This document shows positions 1-8,772 of a stretch of DNA of 15,379 nucleotides, in pieces; the first letter of the stretch is position 1, and each line of letters begins with the position of its first letter. The stretch comes from Chloroflexota bacterium (GTDB lineage Bacteria > Chloroflexota > Dormibacteria > Dormibacterales > Dormibacteraceae), in NCBI GenBank assembly GCA_005879675.1, contig VBJE01000222.1, positions 1-15,379 on the forward strand, read 5' to 3'. The notes under the pieces were generated by a model. It had not been told where the DNA came from, searched no databases, and saw only the letters and a list, made by a program, of their open reading frames with translations. The translations under genes and the position numbers were made by a program.

Positions 1-538
1 CGGCCTCGTCCAGCTCGCGCGGGATGGTGTCGAAGTAGCCCTTCAGGTTCCAGGTGGCGAAGACGAGGGCTCCCGCGACGTAGGCCAGCATCAGGCCGAA
101 GGGCGACCCGATCAGGCCGACGGTCCGCAGGATGATGTAGATCGGCACGAGCGCGAGCACCGTCGGGAAGGCCTGGATCGCGAGCAGCAGGATGAGGGTC
201 ATCCGCTTGCCGGCAAACCGGAATCGGGCCAGGGCGTAGGCACCCGTGGCCGACCCGATGAGGCCGGCGATCATGGTTCCGATGCCGATGCCAAGGCTGT
301 TCTTCAGCCACGTCGGGAACGGAACCCTCGTCCAGATGTAGACGAAGTTGTCCCAGGTCGGATGGTCCGGCCACAGGCTGAGGGTGAGCGAGTACAGCGA
401 CTGGCCCGGCCGAAACGCCGCCTGGACGACGAAGAAGACGGGGAACAGCGCGAAGACGACCATCGCGATCAGGAAGGCGTGGACGAAGATCGGCACGCCG
501 TAGCGCGACAGAAACCCGACTCTGAATCCTCGAATCAT
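1..538 (-). CDS. Carbohydrate ABC transporter permease, MalG type (3' end cut by window edge)
   Basis: This is the second inner-membrane permease of a sugar importer. It would pair with the MalF-type permease encoded just upstream to form the channel that receives sugar from the binding protein. I translated 179 codons from the ATG at 538-536 to the window edge with no stop. The N-terminus is short and basic (MIRGFRVGFLSRYG), followed by a hydrophobic segment at about residues 16-36. A periplasmic stretch (SLTLSLWPDHPTWDNFVYIW) comes next, then NSLGIGIGTMIAGLIGSATG and AYALARFRFAGK, both typical of MalG-family permeases. The visible part ends at IPRELDEA, the beginning of the EAA loop that contacts the ATPase. 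The start is fixed by a 4-base ATGA overlap with the stop of the preceding gene, so the two are almost certainly translationally coupled. About 90-100 C-terminal residues lie outside the window. The substrate cannot be told from sequence. Confidence 0.93.
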   Translation of the reverse strand, partial: MIRGFRVGFLSRYGVPIFVHAFLIAMVVFALFPVFFVVQAAFRPGQSLYSLTLSLWPDHPTWDNFVYIWTRVPFPTWLKNSLGIGIGTMIAGLIGSATGAYALARFRFAGKRMTLILLLAIQAFPTVLALVPIYIILRTVGLIGSPFGLMLAYVAGALVFATWNLKGYFDTIPRELDEA

Positions 539-1446
539 CTCGCCTCCTCGCGCACCAGGCCGGTGAAGCGGAGGCTGCCCATCGTGACCGTGAAGAGGAG
601 GAAGAAGATCACGACCGCGAACGCCGCGATGTAGCTGTAGTTGAAGAGCTGGAACGCGACCCGGAACGCGTAGACCATCACAAAGTCGGTCGCGCCCGGT
701 TTGGCGGCGCTGATGAACGGACCGCCCCTGGTGATCAGGTAGGCGGTGTTCAGGACGTTGAAGGTGACGATCGCGCTCAGGATCGTCGCGGGCAGGATCG
801 CCGGCCTGAGAAGGGGAAGGGTGACCTTGCGGAACTGGCTCCACGCGCTCGCGCCGTCGACCGCGGCCGCCTCGTACAGCTCGCTCGGGATGCTCTGGAG
901 CGCGCCGAGGATGACGATCATGAAGAACGGGTACGACATCCAGACGTTGGCGATGACGATGGAGGCGAAAGCCCACGTCGGGTCGCTCAGCCACGGCAGC
1001 CCGGCGTGCGGTCCCGCGACCACGCGGTAGAGCTGGTTCAGCGTGCCGAAGTCCTCGTTGAAGAAGAACTTCCACACCAGCGCCGTGATGTAGCTCGGCA
1101 CCGCCCACGGCACGATCAACGCCACTCGCCAGAACGGCTTCCACCTGACTGACGGATGGTTGAGCGCCATCGCGGCCGCCATGCCGACGGCGAGGAACAG
1201 CGGGATGCAGATGCCGACGAACAGGAACGTTCGCCCGAGGACGATGAAGAAGTCAGCGTCGAGTCCCTGGAAGAGCTTGCCGTAGTTGACGAGCCCGACG
1301 ATCGAGTACTGGCGGAAGTGGTACAGGTTCTGGTTCGTGAACGAGATGTAGACGTTGTAGAGGATCGGAAACAGGCTGATCAGCCCGACCCCGACGATCA
1401 TCGGGGACAGGTAGGTCAGCGTCAGCCGGAGGCTGGTGCGGTGCAA
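535..1446 (-). CDS. Carbohydrate ABC transporter permease, MalF type
   Basis: This is a 303-residue inner-membrane permease of a CUT1-type sugar importer. The first membrane segment lies at about residues 10-35 (LTYLSPMIVGVG, LFPILYNVYISF). Later segments follow at about 68-95, 106-128, 160-182, 215-240 and 268-290. The cytoplasmic EAA loop is complete at about 186-217 (IPSELYEAAAVDGAS, then FRKVTLPLLRPAILP), and NTAYLITRGGP afterwards is a common MalF-family signature. Length is normal for the short MalF group, without the large periplasmic insert of the E. coli protein. The start is TTG at 1446-1444: an in-frame TAG lies only two codons upstream, and the next candidate, Met16, would remove part of the first membrane helix. 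No strong Shine-Dalgarno sequence precedes it. It follows the binding-protein gene after a 64-base gap containing a hairpin, and overlaps the MalG-type gene by four bases. Confidence 0.95.
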   Translation of the reverse strand: MHRTSLRLTLTYLSPMIVGVGLISLFPILYNVYISFTNQNLYHFRQYSIVGLVNYGKLFQGLDADFFIVLGRTFLFVGICIPLFLAVGMAAAMALNHPSVRWKPFWRVALIVPWAVPSYITALVWKFFFNEDFGTLNQLYRVVAGPHAGLPWLSDPTWAFASIVIANVWMSYPFFMIVILGALQSIPSELYEAAAVDGASAWSQFRKVTLPLLRPAILPATILSAIVTFNVLNTAYLITRGGPFISAAKPGATDFVMVYAFRVAFQLFNYSYIAAFAVVIFFLLFTVTMGSLRFTGLVREEAR

Positions 1447-1464
1447 CGCCTAGCCCAGAACGAG

Positions 1465-1495
1465 TGAGGACGGCGACACGATGCCGCCGTCCTCA
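1465..1495 (-). promoter_or_regulatory. Intercistronic hairpin between binding-protein and permease genes
   Basis: A perfect inverted repeat has arms GAGGACGGCG (1466-1475) and CGCCGTCCTC (1485-1494), extended by the T-A pair 1465/1495. This gives an 11-bp stem with a 9-base loop. It sits in the 64-base gap after the binding-protein stop at 1511. No run of T follows in the direction of transcription, so a classical intrinsic terminator is unlikely. Its position matches the stem-loops known in malE-malF type operons, which protect the upstream mRNA from 3' decay and so raise binder levels over permease levels. That role is inferred. Confidence 0.7.
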
Positions 1496-1510
1496 TGGAA
1501 CTGCCTCAAA

Positions 1511-2755
1511 TCACTTGAGCTGCGAGATGTTGGCCAGCGCGGCCTTCTGCGCATCGGCGAGAGCGGCGTCGACCGTCTGCTTGCCGGTCCAGACCGCCTC
1601 CAGCGCCTTGGCGACCGGGTCCCACAACGCGGACATGTAGGGGGTGTTGGGAAGCGGCACGCCGTTGCTCACCTGCGCGCCGAAGCCCTTGACCTGCTCG
1701 ATCGCCTGCACCGACGGGTCGGCGAGGGCGAGCTTGTTGGCCGGGATCTCCTTGTTCGCCACGGATTGGGCGATCTCGTTGTCCTTGTTGTCGAACCACT
1801 TGATGACGTCGACCGCCAGCGCCGGGTTCGACGCGTTGGTCGAGACCATCAGGGTCTTCACGCCCACGAAGGGCGACACGGGCTTGCCGTTGGCGGTGGG
1901 TAGCGTGGCCAGCGCGTACTTGATGTTGGCCTTGCCGTAGTCCGCGACCGACCAGGGCCCGTTGATGATGATCGCCGCCTTGCCCTCCTTGAAGAGCGTG
2001 TCGGCGACGCCGTAGTCGACGGCCGCGGGGATTTTGCCCCGGAAGCCGGAGATGAAGTTGAACCCGGCCTTGGTGCCGTCGGAGGTCAGGCCGACGGTGC
2101 CGTCCGGCTTGACGTAGTAGCCGCCGAAGCCGTAGACCCAGGGGGCGTTGAAGTAGGCGTCCTTCGTGTTCCAGACGACGCCGTACTTGCCCGGGTGCTG
2201 GGACTGGAACTGCTGCGAGAAGCTCAGCATGTCGTCGGTCGTCTTCGGAAGCTGGCCCGCCGAGACGAGGTCGGTGTTGTAGATCATCGTGATCGCCTCG
2301 ACCGTCTCCGGCATGCCGTAGATCTTGCCGTCGAACGTGTCGGCGTCCACGGCGGCCTTGCTGAAGTTGGCGTTCATGTAAGCCATGTCGACGCCGGCCA
2401 GGCCGTCGAGCGAGCGGATGATGTCGAGCTTGACGAACTTGCCGACGACGTCGTCCACCCACGCGATGACGTCGGGACCCTGGCCCGCCGGCACCGCGGT
2501 GGTCACCGCGTCGGTCAGGTTGGGCTTGTGGACGAGGTTGATGGTGACGTTCGGGTACTGCTTCGTGTAGTTGTCGAAGATCGCCTTCTTGGCGTCGAGG
2601 TAGCTGCCTTCCCAGTTGTGCCAGATCGTGATCGTGCCGCTGCGGTTGAGCGTGGTGCCGGTGTTGCCGCCGGTCTCTCCACACGCCGCGATGACGAGCG
2701 TGGCCAACGCGAGCAGCGCCACGCCGACCGATTTAGCCCATCGGTTCCAGGCCAT
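1511..2755 (-). CDS. Extracellular sugar-binding lipoprotein of ABC importer (SBP family 1, MalE-like)
   Basis: This is a substrate-binding protein anchored outside the membrane, which captures a carbohydrate and delivers it to the two permeases encoded downstream. From the ATG at 2755-2753 it is 414 residues. A signal peptide has a short basic start (MAWNRWAKS), a hydrophobic core and a lipobox IAAC with Cys25 as the lipidation site. The mature part begins TITIWHNWEGSYLDAKKAIF, the usual first strand and helix of this family. It continues with AGQGPDVIAWVDDVVGKFV, IYGMPETVEAITMIYN, and a C-terminal LPNTPYMSALWDPVAKAL with a following helix of the MalE type. A longer reading from a TTG at 2884 adds 43 non-signal residues, and that TTG is the first codon of the -35 box, so it is rejected. 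A purine-rich AAGGGAGGG (2775-2767) lies 11 bases before the ATG. The preferred sugar is unknown. Confidence 0.95.
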   Translation of the reverse strand: MAWNRWAKSVGVALLALATLVIAACGETGGNTGTTLNRSGTITIWHNWEGSYLDAKKAIFDNYTKQYPNVTINLVHKPNLTDAVTTAVPAGQGPDVIAWVDDVVGKFVKLDIIRSLDGLAGVDMAYMNANFSKAAVDADTFDGKIYGMPETVEAITMIYNTDLVSAGQLPKTTDDMLSFSQQFQSQHPGKYGVVWNTKDAYFNAPWVYGFGGYYVKPDGTVGLTSDGTKAGFNFISGFRGKIPAAVDYGVADTLFKEGKAAIIINGPWSVADYGKANIKYALATLPTANGKPVSPFVGVKTLMVSTNASNPALAVDVIKWFDNKDNEIAQSVANKEIPANKLALADPSVQAIEQVKGFGAQVSNGVPLPNTPYMSALWDPVAKALEAVWTGKQTVDAALADAQKAALANISQLK

Positions 2756-2765
2756 AAAACTTTGG

Positions 2766-2775
2766 TCCCTCCCTT
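2766..2775 (-). promoter_or_regulatory. Shine-Dalgarno sequence of the sugar-binding protein gene
   Basis: On the minus strand AAGGGAGGGA lies 11 bases before the ATG at 2755. It is the clearest ribosome-binding site in the window and decides the start of the binding protein against the longer TTG reading. Confidence 0.75.
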
Positions 2776-2838
2776 GAATCCCAACGATGAGTCCGAGCCC
2801 CACCCAGGCAGGCGCACAGGCGCGTTCGAGCGGCGGGA

Positions 2839-2850
2839 TAAATCGGTTTA
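2839..2850. promoter_or_regulatory. Putative LacI-family operator at the sugar operon start site
   Basis: TAAATCGGTTTA is a 12-bp quasi-palindrome with five of six arm pairs complementary and a central CG. This is the shape of LacI-family sugar-repressor operators. It begins six bases after the -10 hexamer of the sugar operon promoter and therefore covers the predicted transcription start at about 2849. A bound repressor would block initiation. No LacI-type regulator is encoded in the window, so the partner is unknown. Confidence 0.6.
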
Positions 2851-2855
2851 GCGGG

Positions 2856-2884
2856 AATCTAGACCGGGGTCGGTGCCCTGTCAA
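2856..2884 (-). promoter_or_regulatory. Sigma-70-type promoter of the sugar ABC operon
   Basis: On the minus strand a perfect -35 TTGACA (2884-2879) is followed by a 17-bp spacer and a -10 TAGATT (2861-2856). Transcription would start near 2849, giving a leader of about 95 bases before the binding-protein ATG. This is the best-matching promoter in the window and the only one with a long leader and a Shine-Dalgarno sequence. Confidence 0.75.
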
Positions 2885-2927
2885 GGATCAATTCGGCCGC
2901 CGTTCGAGGACGGATCCGGAGTCGCGG

Positions 2928-2933
2928 TATCTT
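2928..2933 (+). promoter_or_regulatory. Putative -10 element of acnA, leaderless arrangement
   Basis: TATCTT ends seven bases before the GTG start of acnA, placing the transcription start at or next to the start codon. There is no Shine-Dalgarno sequence between. The -35 region is weak: TTCGAG at 2903-2908 has a 19-bp spacer. Confidence 0.5.
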
Positions 2934-2940
2934 TGCCTCT

Positions 2941-5642
<2,702 letters not shown>

Positions 5643-5643
<1 letters not shown>

Positions 5644-5660
5644 CGCGGCCGCGGCCGCGC
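5643..5660. repeat. 18-bp perfect GC palindrome at the end of acnA
   Basis: GCGCGGCCGCGGCCGCGC is its own reverse complement. It begins with the last base of the acnA stop codon. As RNA it can fold into a 7-bp GC stem with a 4-base loop. No T run follows, so it is not a classical terminator. It is three bases from the next palindrome, and the two stems together may mark the 3' end of the acnA message. Confidence 0.6.
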
Positions 5661-5662
5661 GC

Positions 5663-5678
5663 GATAGTCCGGACTATC
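5663..5678. repeat. TAGTCCGG palindrome, copy 1 (outer left, perfect)
   Basis: GATAGTCCGGACTATC is a perfect 16-bp palindrome. It is identical to copy 4 at 6729-6744. Copy 2 starts exactly 42 bases further on. Confidence 0.85.
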
Positions 5679-5704
5679 ACCGTCAGACCGCCAACCAAAA
5701 GGGC

Positions 5705-5720
5705 GTTAGTCCGGACTCTC
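5705..5720. repeat. TAGTCCGG palindrome, copy 2 (inner left, imperfect)
   Basis: GTTAGTCCGGACTCTC matches the perfect copies at 14 of 16 positions and keeps the inner palindrome AGTCCGGACT. With its right flank, positions 5707-5730 match 6731-6754 (copy 4 and flank) at 22 of 24 bases, a direct repeat 1,024 bases apart. Confidence 0.8.
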
Positions 5721-5771
5721 GACCGAAGTGCTGATGGCGACTCCGAAAACCACCCGCCTTTACAGCCTGCG

Positions 5772-5800
5772 TTGCGATTCTCTCCAGGCCGCCTGATCCT
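5772..5800 (+). promoter_or_regulatory. Putative promoter of the AbiEi/DUF559 gene
   Basis: TTGCGA (5772-5777) and GATCCT (5795-5800) are separated by 17 bp. The -10-like hexamer ends six bases before the GTG start, so the message would be leaderless or nearly so. The -10 match is weak. Confidence 0.35.
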
Positions 5801-5806
5801 TCCTCC

Positions 5807-6691
5807 GTGGCTCTGCGGTCAGATCCAGGTGGACTGCAAGCGGGTCCGTTCTTTGTCGGCGAGGCGCGCGAAAGGGGCATGACGTGGAAGGCGCTGCAGA
5901 CGAAGCGATGGATCCGAATGAGCCGCGGCCAGTACGTCTCCAGTCGCTTGAGACGTGACGTGACATTGACCCTTCGCGCGGTCGCCCGGCGCATGCCGGC
6001 TCAGTTCGCATTCTCGGGCAAGACCGCCGCACGGCTGCTCGGCCTCGACATGCCTCCCAGCGAACCGGTCGAGGTCACGATCGATCGCCGGTGCCCGCTA
6101 CGAGCGCGAGCAGGCATCAGGTTGAGGCGGGCAGCGCTTCCGGAATGTGACGTGATCACGATCAAAGGCTTCCCGGCGACGTCTCGACTTCGGACGGTCC
6201 GCGATCTGGCGAGCATCCGCGATCCGGTCGAGTGCGTGGTGGCCATCGACATGGCGGTGCGTGCCCGGATCGTCAAGCTGCACGATGTGGCCGTCTACGT
6301 CAACACGCACCCGGGCGAAAAGGGAATCAAGAGATTGAGGCGTGCGACGGCACTCGCCGATCCAAGGTCCGAATCGGCCATGGAGACGCGGCTGCGGATA
6401 GAGCTGATCAACGCACGTTTGCCCCATCCATCCGTGCAGGCCGAACTTCTGGATGCGTCCGGACGCTTCATCGGCCGTGCCGACCTCTACTACCCAGCCC
6501 GGCGGTTGGTCGTCGAATATGACGGCGATAACCACCGGCATCGCTTGGTCTCCGACCTGCGGCGCCAGAACGCGCTGTTGAATGCTGGCTACCACGTCCT
6601 TCGTTTCACGGCCGCCGACCTTCGCGCGCCGGCCTCCGTCGTCGCACTCGTCCGTCAAGCTCTGCTCGGAATGCCGACCAACGGCCGTTAG
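5807..6691 (+). CDS. AbiEi-antitoxin-like winged-helix protein fused to a DUF559 (Vsr/PD-(D/E)XK-fold) nuclease domain
   Basis: This 294-residue protein has two parts. The N-terminal section (about 1-130) resembles the AbiEi-type antitoxin winged helix. It includes GEARERGMTWKALQTKRWIRMSRGQYV, then FSGKTAARLLGLDMP, and ITIKGFPATSRLRTVRDLAS. The C-terminal section (about 185-290) is a DUF559 domain related to very-short-patch-repair endonucleases. Its candidate catalytic residues are Glu193, Asp226 (GRADLYYP) and Glu237/Asp239 (VVEYDGDNH), followed by LRRQNALLNAGYHVLRFTAADL. Such fusions are common and often numerous in high-GC actinobacterial-type genomes, and their biological role is not established. 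No AbiEii nucleotidyltransferase toxin is adjacent. GTG at 5807 keeps the first helix; the next in-frame start, ATG 5879, would remove part of it. Rows I counted here are 58-63% GC against about 72% in acnA and gltB, which suggests transfer. Two palindrome pairs bracket the gene. Confidence 0.85.
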   Translation: MALRSDPGGLQAGPFFVGEARERGMTWKALQTKRWIRMSRGQYVSSRLRRDVTLTLRAVARRMPAQFAFSGKTAARLLGLDMPPSEPVEVTIDRRCPLRARAGIRLRRAALPECDVITIKGFPATSRLRTVRDLASIRDPVECVVAIDMAVRARIVKLHDVAVYVNTHPGEKGIKRLRRATALADPRSESAMETRLRIELINARLPHPSVQAELLDASGRFIGRADLYYPARRLVVEYDGDNHRHRLVSDLRRQNALLNAGYHVLRFTAADLRAPASVVALVRQALLGMPTNGR

Positions 6692-6702
6692 TCCGGCCTC
6701 TC
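6687..6702. repeat. TAGTCCGG palindrome, copy 3 (inner right, imperfect, overlaps stop codon)
   Basis: GTTAGTCCGGCCTCTC has the same left half and CTCTC ending as copy 2 but lacks one central arm base. Its TAG is the stop codon of the AbiEi/DUF559 gene (6689-6691), so the last sense codon and the stop are part of the repeat. Confidence 0.75.
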
Positions 6703-6728
6703 TCCGCGATCGGGCATGACAATCAGCC

Positions 6729-6744
6729 GATAGTCCGGACTATC
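6729..6744. repeat. TAGTCCGG palindrome, copy 4 (outer right, perfect)
   Basis: GATAGTCCGGACTATC is identical to copy 1, and it starts exactly 42 bases after copy 3. It lies between two convergent genes, 15 bases beyond the stop of the small minus-strand gene, so it could also act there as a transcript-end hairpin. Confidence 0.85.
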
Positions 6745-6759
6745 GACCGAGGTGAGGAC

Positions 6760-6942
6760 CTAGGCCGCGGTTTCGGCTGTGTCGCCCGTCCGGATCGGCG
6801 TCCTGCGCTCGTGGCCGCACTCCGGACACTCGAACAACCCCACGACGACGTCAGGCCGCGAGGAGTCGGAGTGCATGGTGCGCAGCTGCATGGGCACGTT
6901 CGCGTCGTGCCGGTCGCAGTCCGGGGCCTCTTCGTACGTCAT
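6760..6942 (-). CDS. Small putative zinc-binding protein (hypothetical)
   Basis: This is a 60-residue reading from ATG 6942-6940. I do not recognise a named family. Visible are DCDRHD near the N-terminus (Cys9, His12) and CPECGHERR near residues 39-47 (Cys39, Cys42, His44), which together could hold one zinc ion as a small zinc-ribbon-like fold. The C-terminus is polar and unstructured (TGDTAETAA). The reading frame continues upstream to 7245, but those extra residues run antisense through the PucR start and look non-coding. The ATG has a TACCTT hexamer six bases before it, the same leaderless layout as several neighbours. It is divergent from the PucR gene, with 100 bases between the starts, so the two may share regulation. 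Support is the pair of metal-binding motifs and the promoter position; no homologue is known to me. Confidence 0.6.
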   Translation of the reverse strand: MTYEEAPDCDRHDANVPMQLRTMHSDSSRPDVVVGLFECPECGHERRTPIRTGDTAETAA

Positions 6943-6948
6943 GGCGTG

Positions 6949-6954
6949 AAGGTA
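6949..6954 (-). promoter_or_regulatory. Putative -10 element of the small zinc-protein gene
   Basis: TACCTT on the minus strand ends six bases before the ATG at 6942. No Shine-Dalgarno sequence lies between, and no convincing -35 is seen. Confidence 0.4.
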
Positions 6955-7005
6955 CCGTGCGCCGTGAACCGCTCCTAGTACCCGCGGCACAAGCCAGACG
7001 CCTGG

Positions 7006-7034
7006 TTGATTGTCTCCCGCCCACACCCTAAGCT
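7006..7034 (+). promoter_or_regulatory. Putative promoter of the PucR-family gene, leaderless arrangement
   Basis: TTGATT (7006-7011), a 17-bp spacer and TAAGCT (7029-7034) lie directly before the ATG at 7043, with eight bases between the -10 and the start codon. This is the best example of the leaderless layout in the window because the -35 and the spacing are also acceptable. Confidence 0.55.
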
Positions 7035-7042
7035 TCAATTTG

Positions 7043-8701
7043 ATGGCGACCAGGAAGGCCGAGGTCGAGGCGAACGAGCCTCGGCCGACGGTGCGCGAGG
7101 CGATGCGTTCTGTGCTCGCCAACGCCAAGCTCGTGGCGGGCGCGGACGGCCTTGACCGCCAGGTCGAGTGGGTGCGCCTGATGGAGACGCCGGAGGTCCA
7201 GCCGCGCGCCGGCGACCTCATGTTCACGAGCGGCTTCCCGATCAAAGACGACCCCGACGCCCAGATCCGGCTCGTGAGCCGGATCGCCGAGGGAGGCGGC
7301 GCCGGCCTCGTCGTGCGGCCGCTGCCCTACCTGCGCCGGCTGCCACCCGAGATGGTCTCCGAAGCCGACCGCCTCAAGGTGCCGCTGTTCACGATCTCGT
7401 CTGACGTTCAGTTCGTCGACCTCATGACCCCGCTGCTGGAGCGGATCATCAACGCCGAGCACTGGCGCCTGAAGCGCTCGATCGACATCCATCGCCGTTT
7501 CACCGAGCTCGTCCTCGACGGCAAGGGCGTGAACGAGATCTGCCGCACGCTGGCCGAGCTCCTGGAGAGCGCGGTCGTGGTCGAGGACGCGAGCTTTCAC
7601 CTCCTGGCGCACGCCGGCGGCAACGCCGACCCGCACCGCAAGGAGACGATCCTGCGCCAGGGCACGCCGCACCGCGTCCTGTTCGACCCCCAGATCCAGC
7701 GCATGCTGCGCGAGGTCGAGGCCAAGCGCGGGCCCCTCAAGGTCCCTGCCTTCCCGCACCTCGGCATGTCCCGGGAGCGCCTGATCGCGCCCATCTTCGC
7801 CGCCAACCAGGTGCTCGGCTACATCTCGGTCCTCGATCATCCGCCGCACAGCGAGGAGCTGGCTTTCATGGCCATCGAGCAGGCTGCCCTCGTGCTGGCG
7901 CTCTCCATCGCCAAGGAGCGCGAGCTCTCGGAGGTCGAGGGCCGCGTGCGCGGCGAGTTTCTCGAGGACCTCCTGCACGGGACATACGGCGACGAGGCCG
8001 CGGCCCAGCGTCGGGCGCGGCACGTCGGCTACCCGCTGCACGGGAACCACATCGTGGTGCTGGTCGACATCGACGACTTCCGCGGCTTCGTCCGCGCCCG
8101 CCAGATCTCGGAGGACGCGATCCAGGCGCTGAAGCGCGAGTTCCTGCGCCGGGTCACCGCGGTGATCCGCGCCTCTTACCAGCGGGCCCTGGTCCAGGGC
8201 CGATCCGACCAGGTGGTCTCGCTGCTGCCGCTCGGGACCGAGGTTGCCGACCACCAGGCTCGCAGCCATGCTTCGGTCGGCTTCAGCGCCCCGATCGAGG
8301 CGCCGAACGGCGCCGAGGGCGCCCTCCGCGAGGTCACGTCGGTGATGGAGTCACTCGCCCGCTTCAAGCGCTGGGCACAGGTCGTCGCCGTCCCCGAGCT
8401 CGGGCTCACCGGCCTGCTGGCCGCGGTGAGCGATGAGCGCCTCGTCGACTACAGCCGTCGCCACCTCGGCCCGCTCATCGAGCACGACGCCGCCCGGAAG
8501 GGCGCGCTGGTGGCCACGCTTCGGGCGTACCTCGAGACCGGGGAGCAGCAGCACGCCGCGAAGCGCCTGCGGGTGCATCCCAACACGCTCCGCTACCGCC
8601 TCGACCGGATCCGGGAGATCACCGGGCTCGACCTCGAAGACCCGGAGACGCGGCTGAACCTGAGCGTCGCGCTGCGCGTCCAGGCCCTCCTCGGGATGTA
8701 G
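7043..8701 (+). CDS. PucR-family transcriptional regulator
   Basis: This is a 552-residue cytoplasmic DNA-binding regulator. The N-terminal PucR domain spans about residues 16-138 (TVREAMRSVLANAKLVAG, DRQVEWVRLMETP, AGDLMFTSGFPI, RLKVPLFTI). A GAF-like sensing region follows at about 150-290 (AELLESAVVVEDASFHLLAHAGG, ERLIAPIFAANQVLGYISV). The C-terminal PucR-type helix-turn-helix lies at about 487-550 (LVATLRAYLETGEQQHAAKRL, HPNTLRYRLDRIREITGLDL). Family members control purine, amino-acid or other nitrogen-compound use, usually acting on neighbouring genes. The co-directional glutamate synthase gene starts about 70 bases downstream, so a nitrogen-related role is a reasonable inference. The ligand is unknown. 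A reading from TTG 7010 adds 11 residues but would lie inside the predicted promoter, so ATG 7043 is preferred. Confidence 0.93.
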   Translation: MATRKAEVEANEPRPTVREAMRSVLANAKLVAGADGLDRQVEWVRLMETPEVQPRAGDLMFTSGFPIKDDPDAQIRLVSRIAEGGGAGLVVRPLPYLRRLPPEMVSEADRLKVPLFTISSDVQFVDLMTPLLERIINAEHWRLKRSIDIHRRFTELVLDGKGVNEICRTLAELLESAVVVEDASFHLLAHAGGNADPHRKETILRQGTPHRVLFDPQIQRMLREVEAKRGPLKVPAFPHLGMSRERLIAPIFAANQVLGYISVLDHPPHSEELAFMAIEQAALVLALSIAKERELSEVEGRVRGEFLEDLLHGTYGDEAAAQRRARHVGYPLHGNHIVVLVDIDDFRGFVRARQISEDAIQALKREFLRRVTAVIRASYQRALVQGRSDQVVSLLPLGTEVADHQARSHASVGFSAPIEAPNGAEGALREVTSVMESLARFKRWAQVVAVPELGLTGLLAAVSDERLVDYSRRHLGPLIEHDAARKGALVATLRAYLETGEQQHAAKRLRVHPNTLRYRLDRIREITGLDLEDPETRLNLSVALRVQALLGM

Positions 8702-8766
8702 TGCCCGGACAACCAGCAGCGACTTCTTTTGGCGGTCGAGCACTAGCCCCACCCGGCGACAGTCAG

Positions 8767-8772
8767 TAGCCT
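8767..8772 (+). promoter_or_regulatory. Possible -10 element before gltB
   Basis: TAGCCT ends nine bases before an in-frame GTG at 8782, the fourth codon of the longest gltB reading. If it is a real -10, transcription would begin near 8779 and GTG 8782, rather than TTG 8773, would be the start. The -35 region is poor. Confidence 0.3.

Noticed and set aside
1465..1495. Intrinsic terminator after the binding-protein gene.
   Set aside because: No T tract follows on the minus strand and the permease genes downstream belong to the same importer, so a stabilising or partial attenuating role is more likely.
2756..2884. 43-codon N-terminal extension of the sugar-binding protein from TTG 2884.
   Set aside because: The TTG is part of the TTGACA -35 box, the extension would bury the lipoprotein signal peptide inside the protein, and a good Shine-Dalgarno sequence precedes ATG 2755.
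5807..6691. Complete AbiE type IV toxin-antitoxin system.
   Set aside because: Only the AbiEi-like part is present and it is fused to DUF559. The neighbours are aconitase and a 60-residue protein, and no nucleotidyltransferase toxin is encoded nearby.
5663..6744. CRISPR array or tandem repeat reading of the four palindromes.
   Set aside because: Only two copies per side, with a whole gene between the pairs, a 16-base repeat, and no cas genes.
6943..7245. Longer 161-residue version of the small minus-strand gene reaching into pucR.
   Set aside because: The added part runs antisense through the PucR N-terminal domain and has shadow-like composition; a -10-like hexamer sits directly before the inner ATG.
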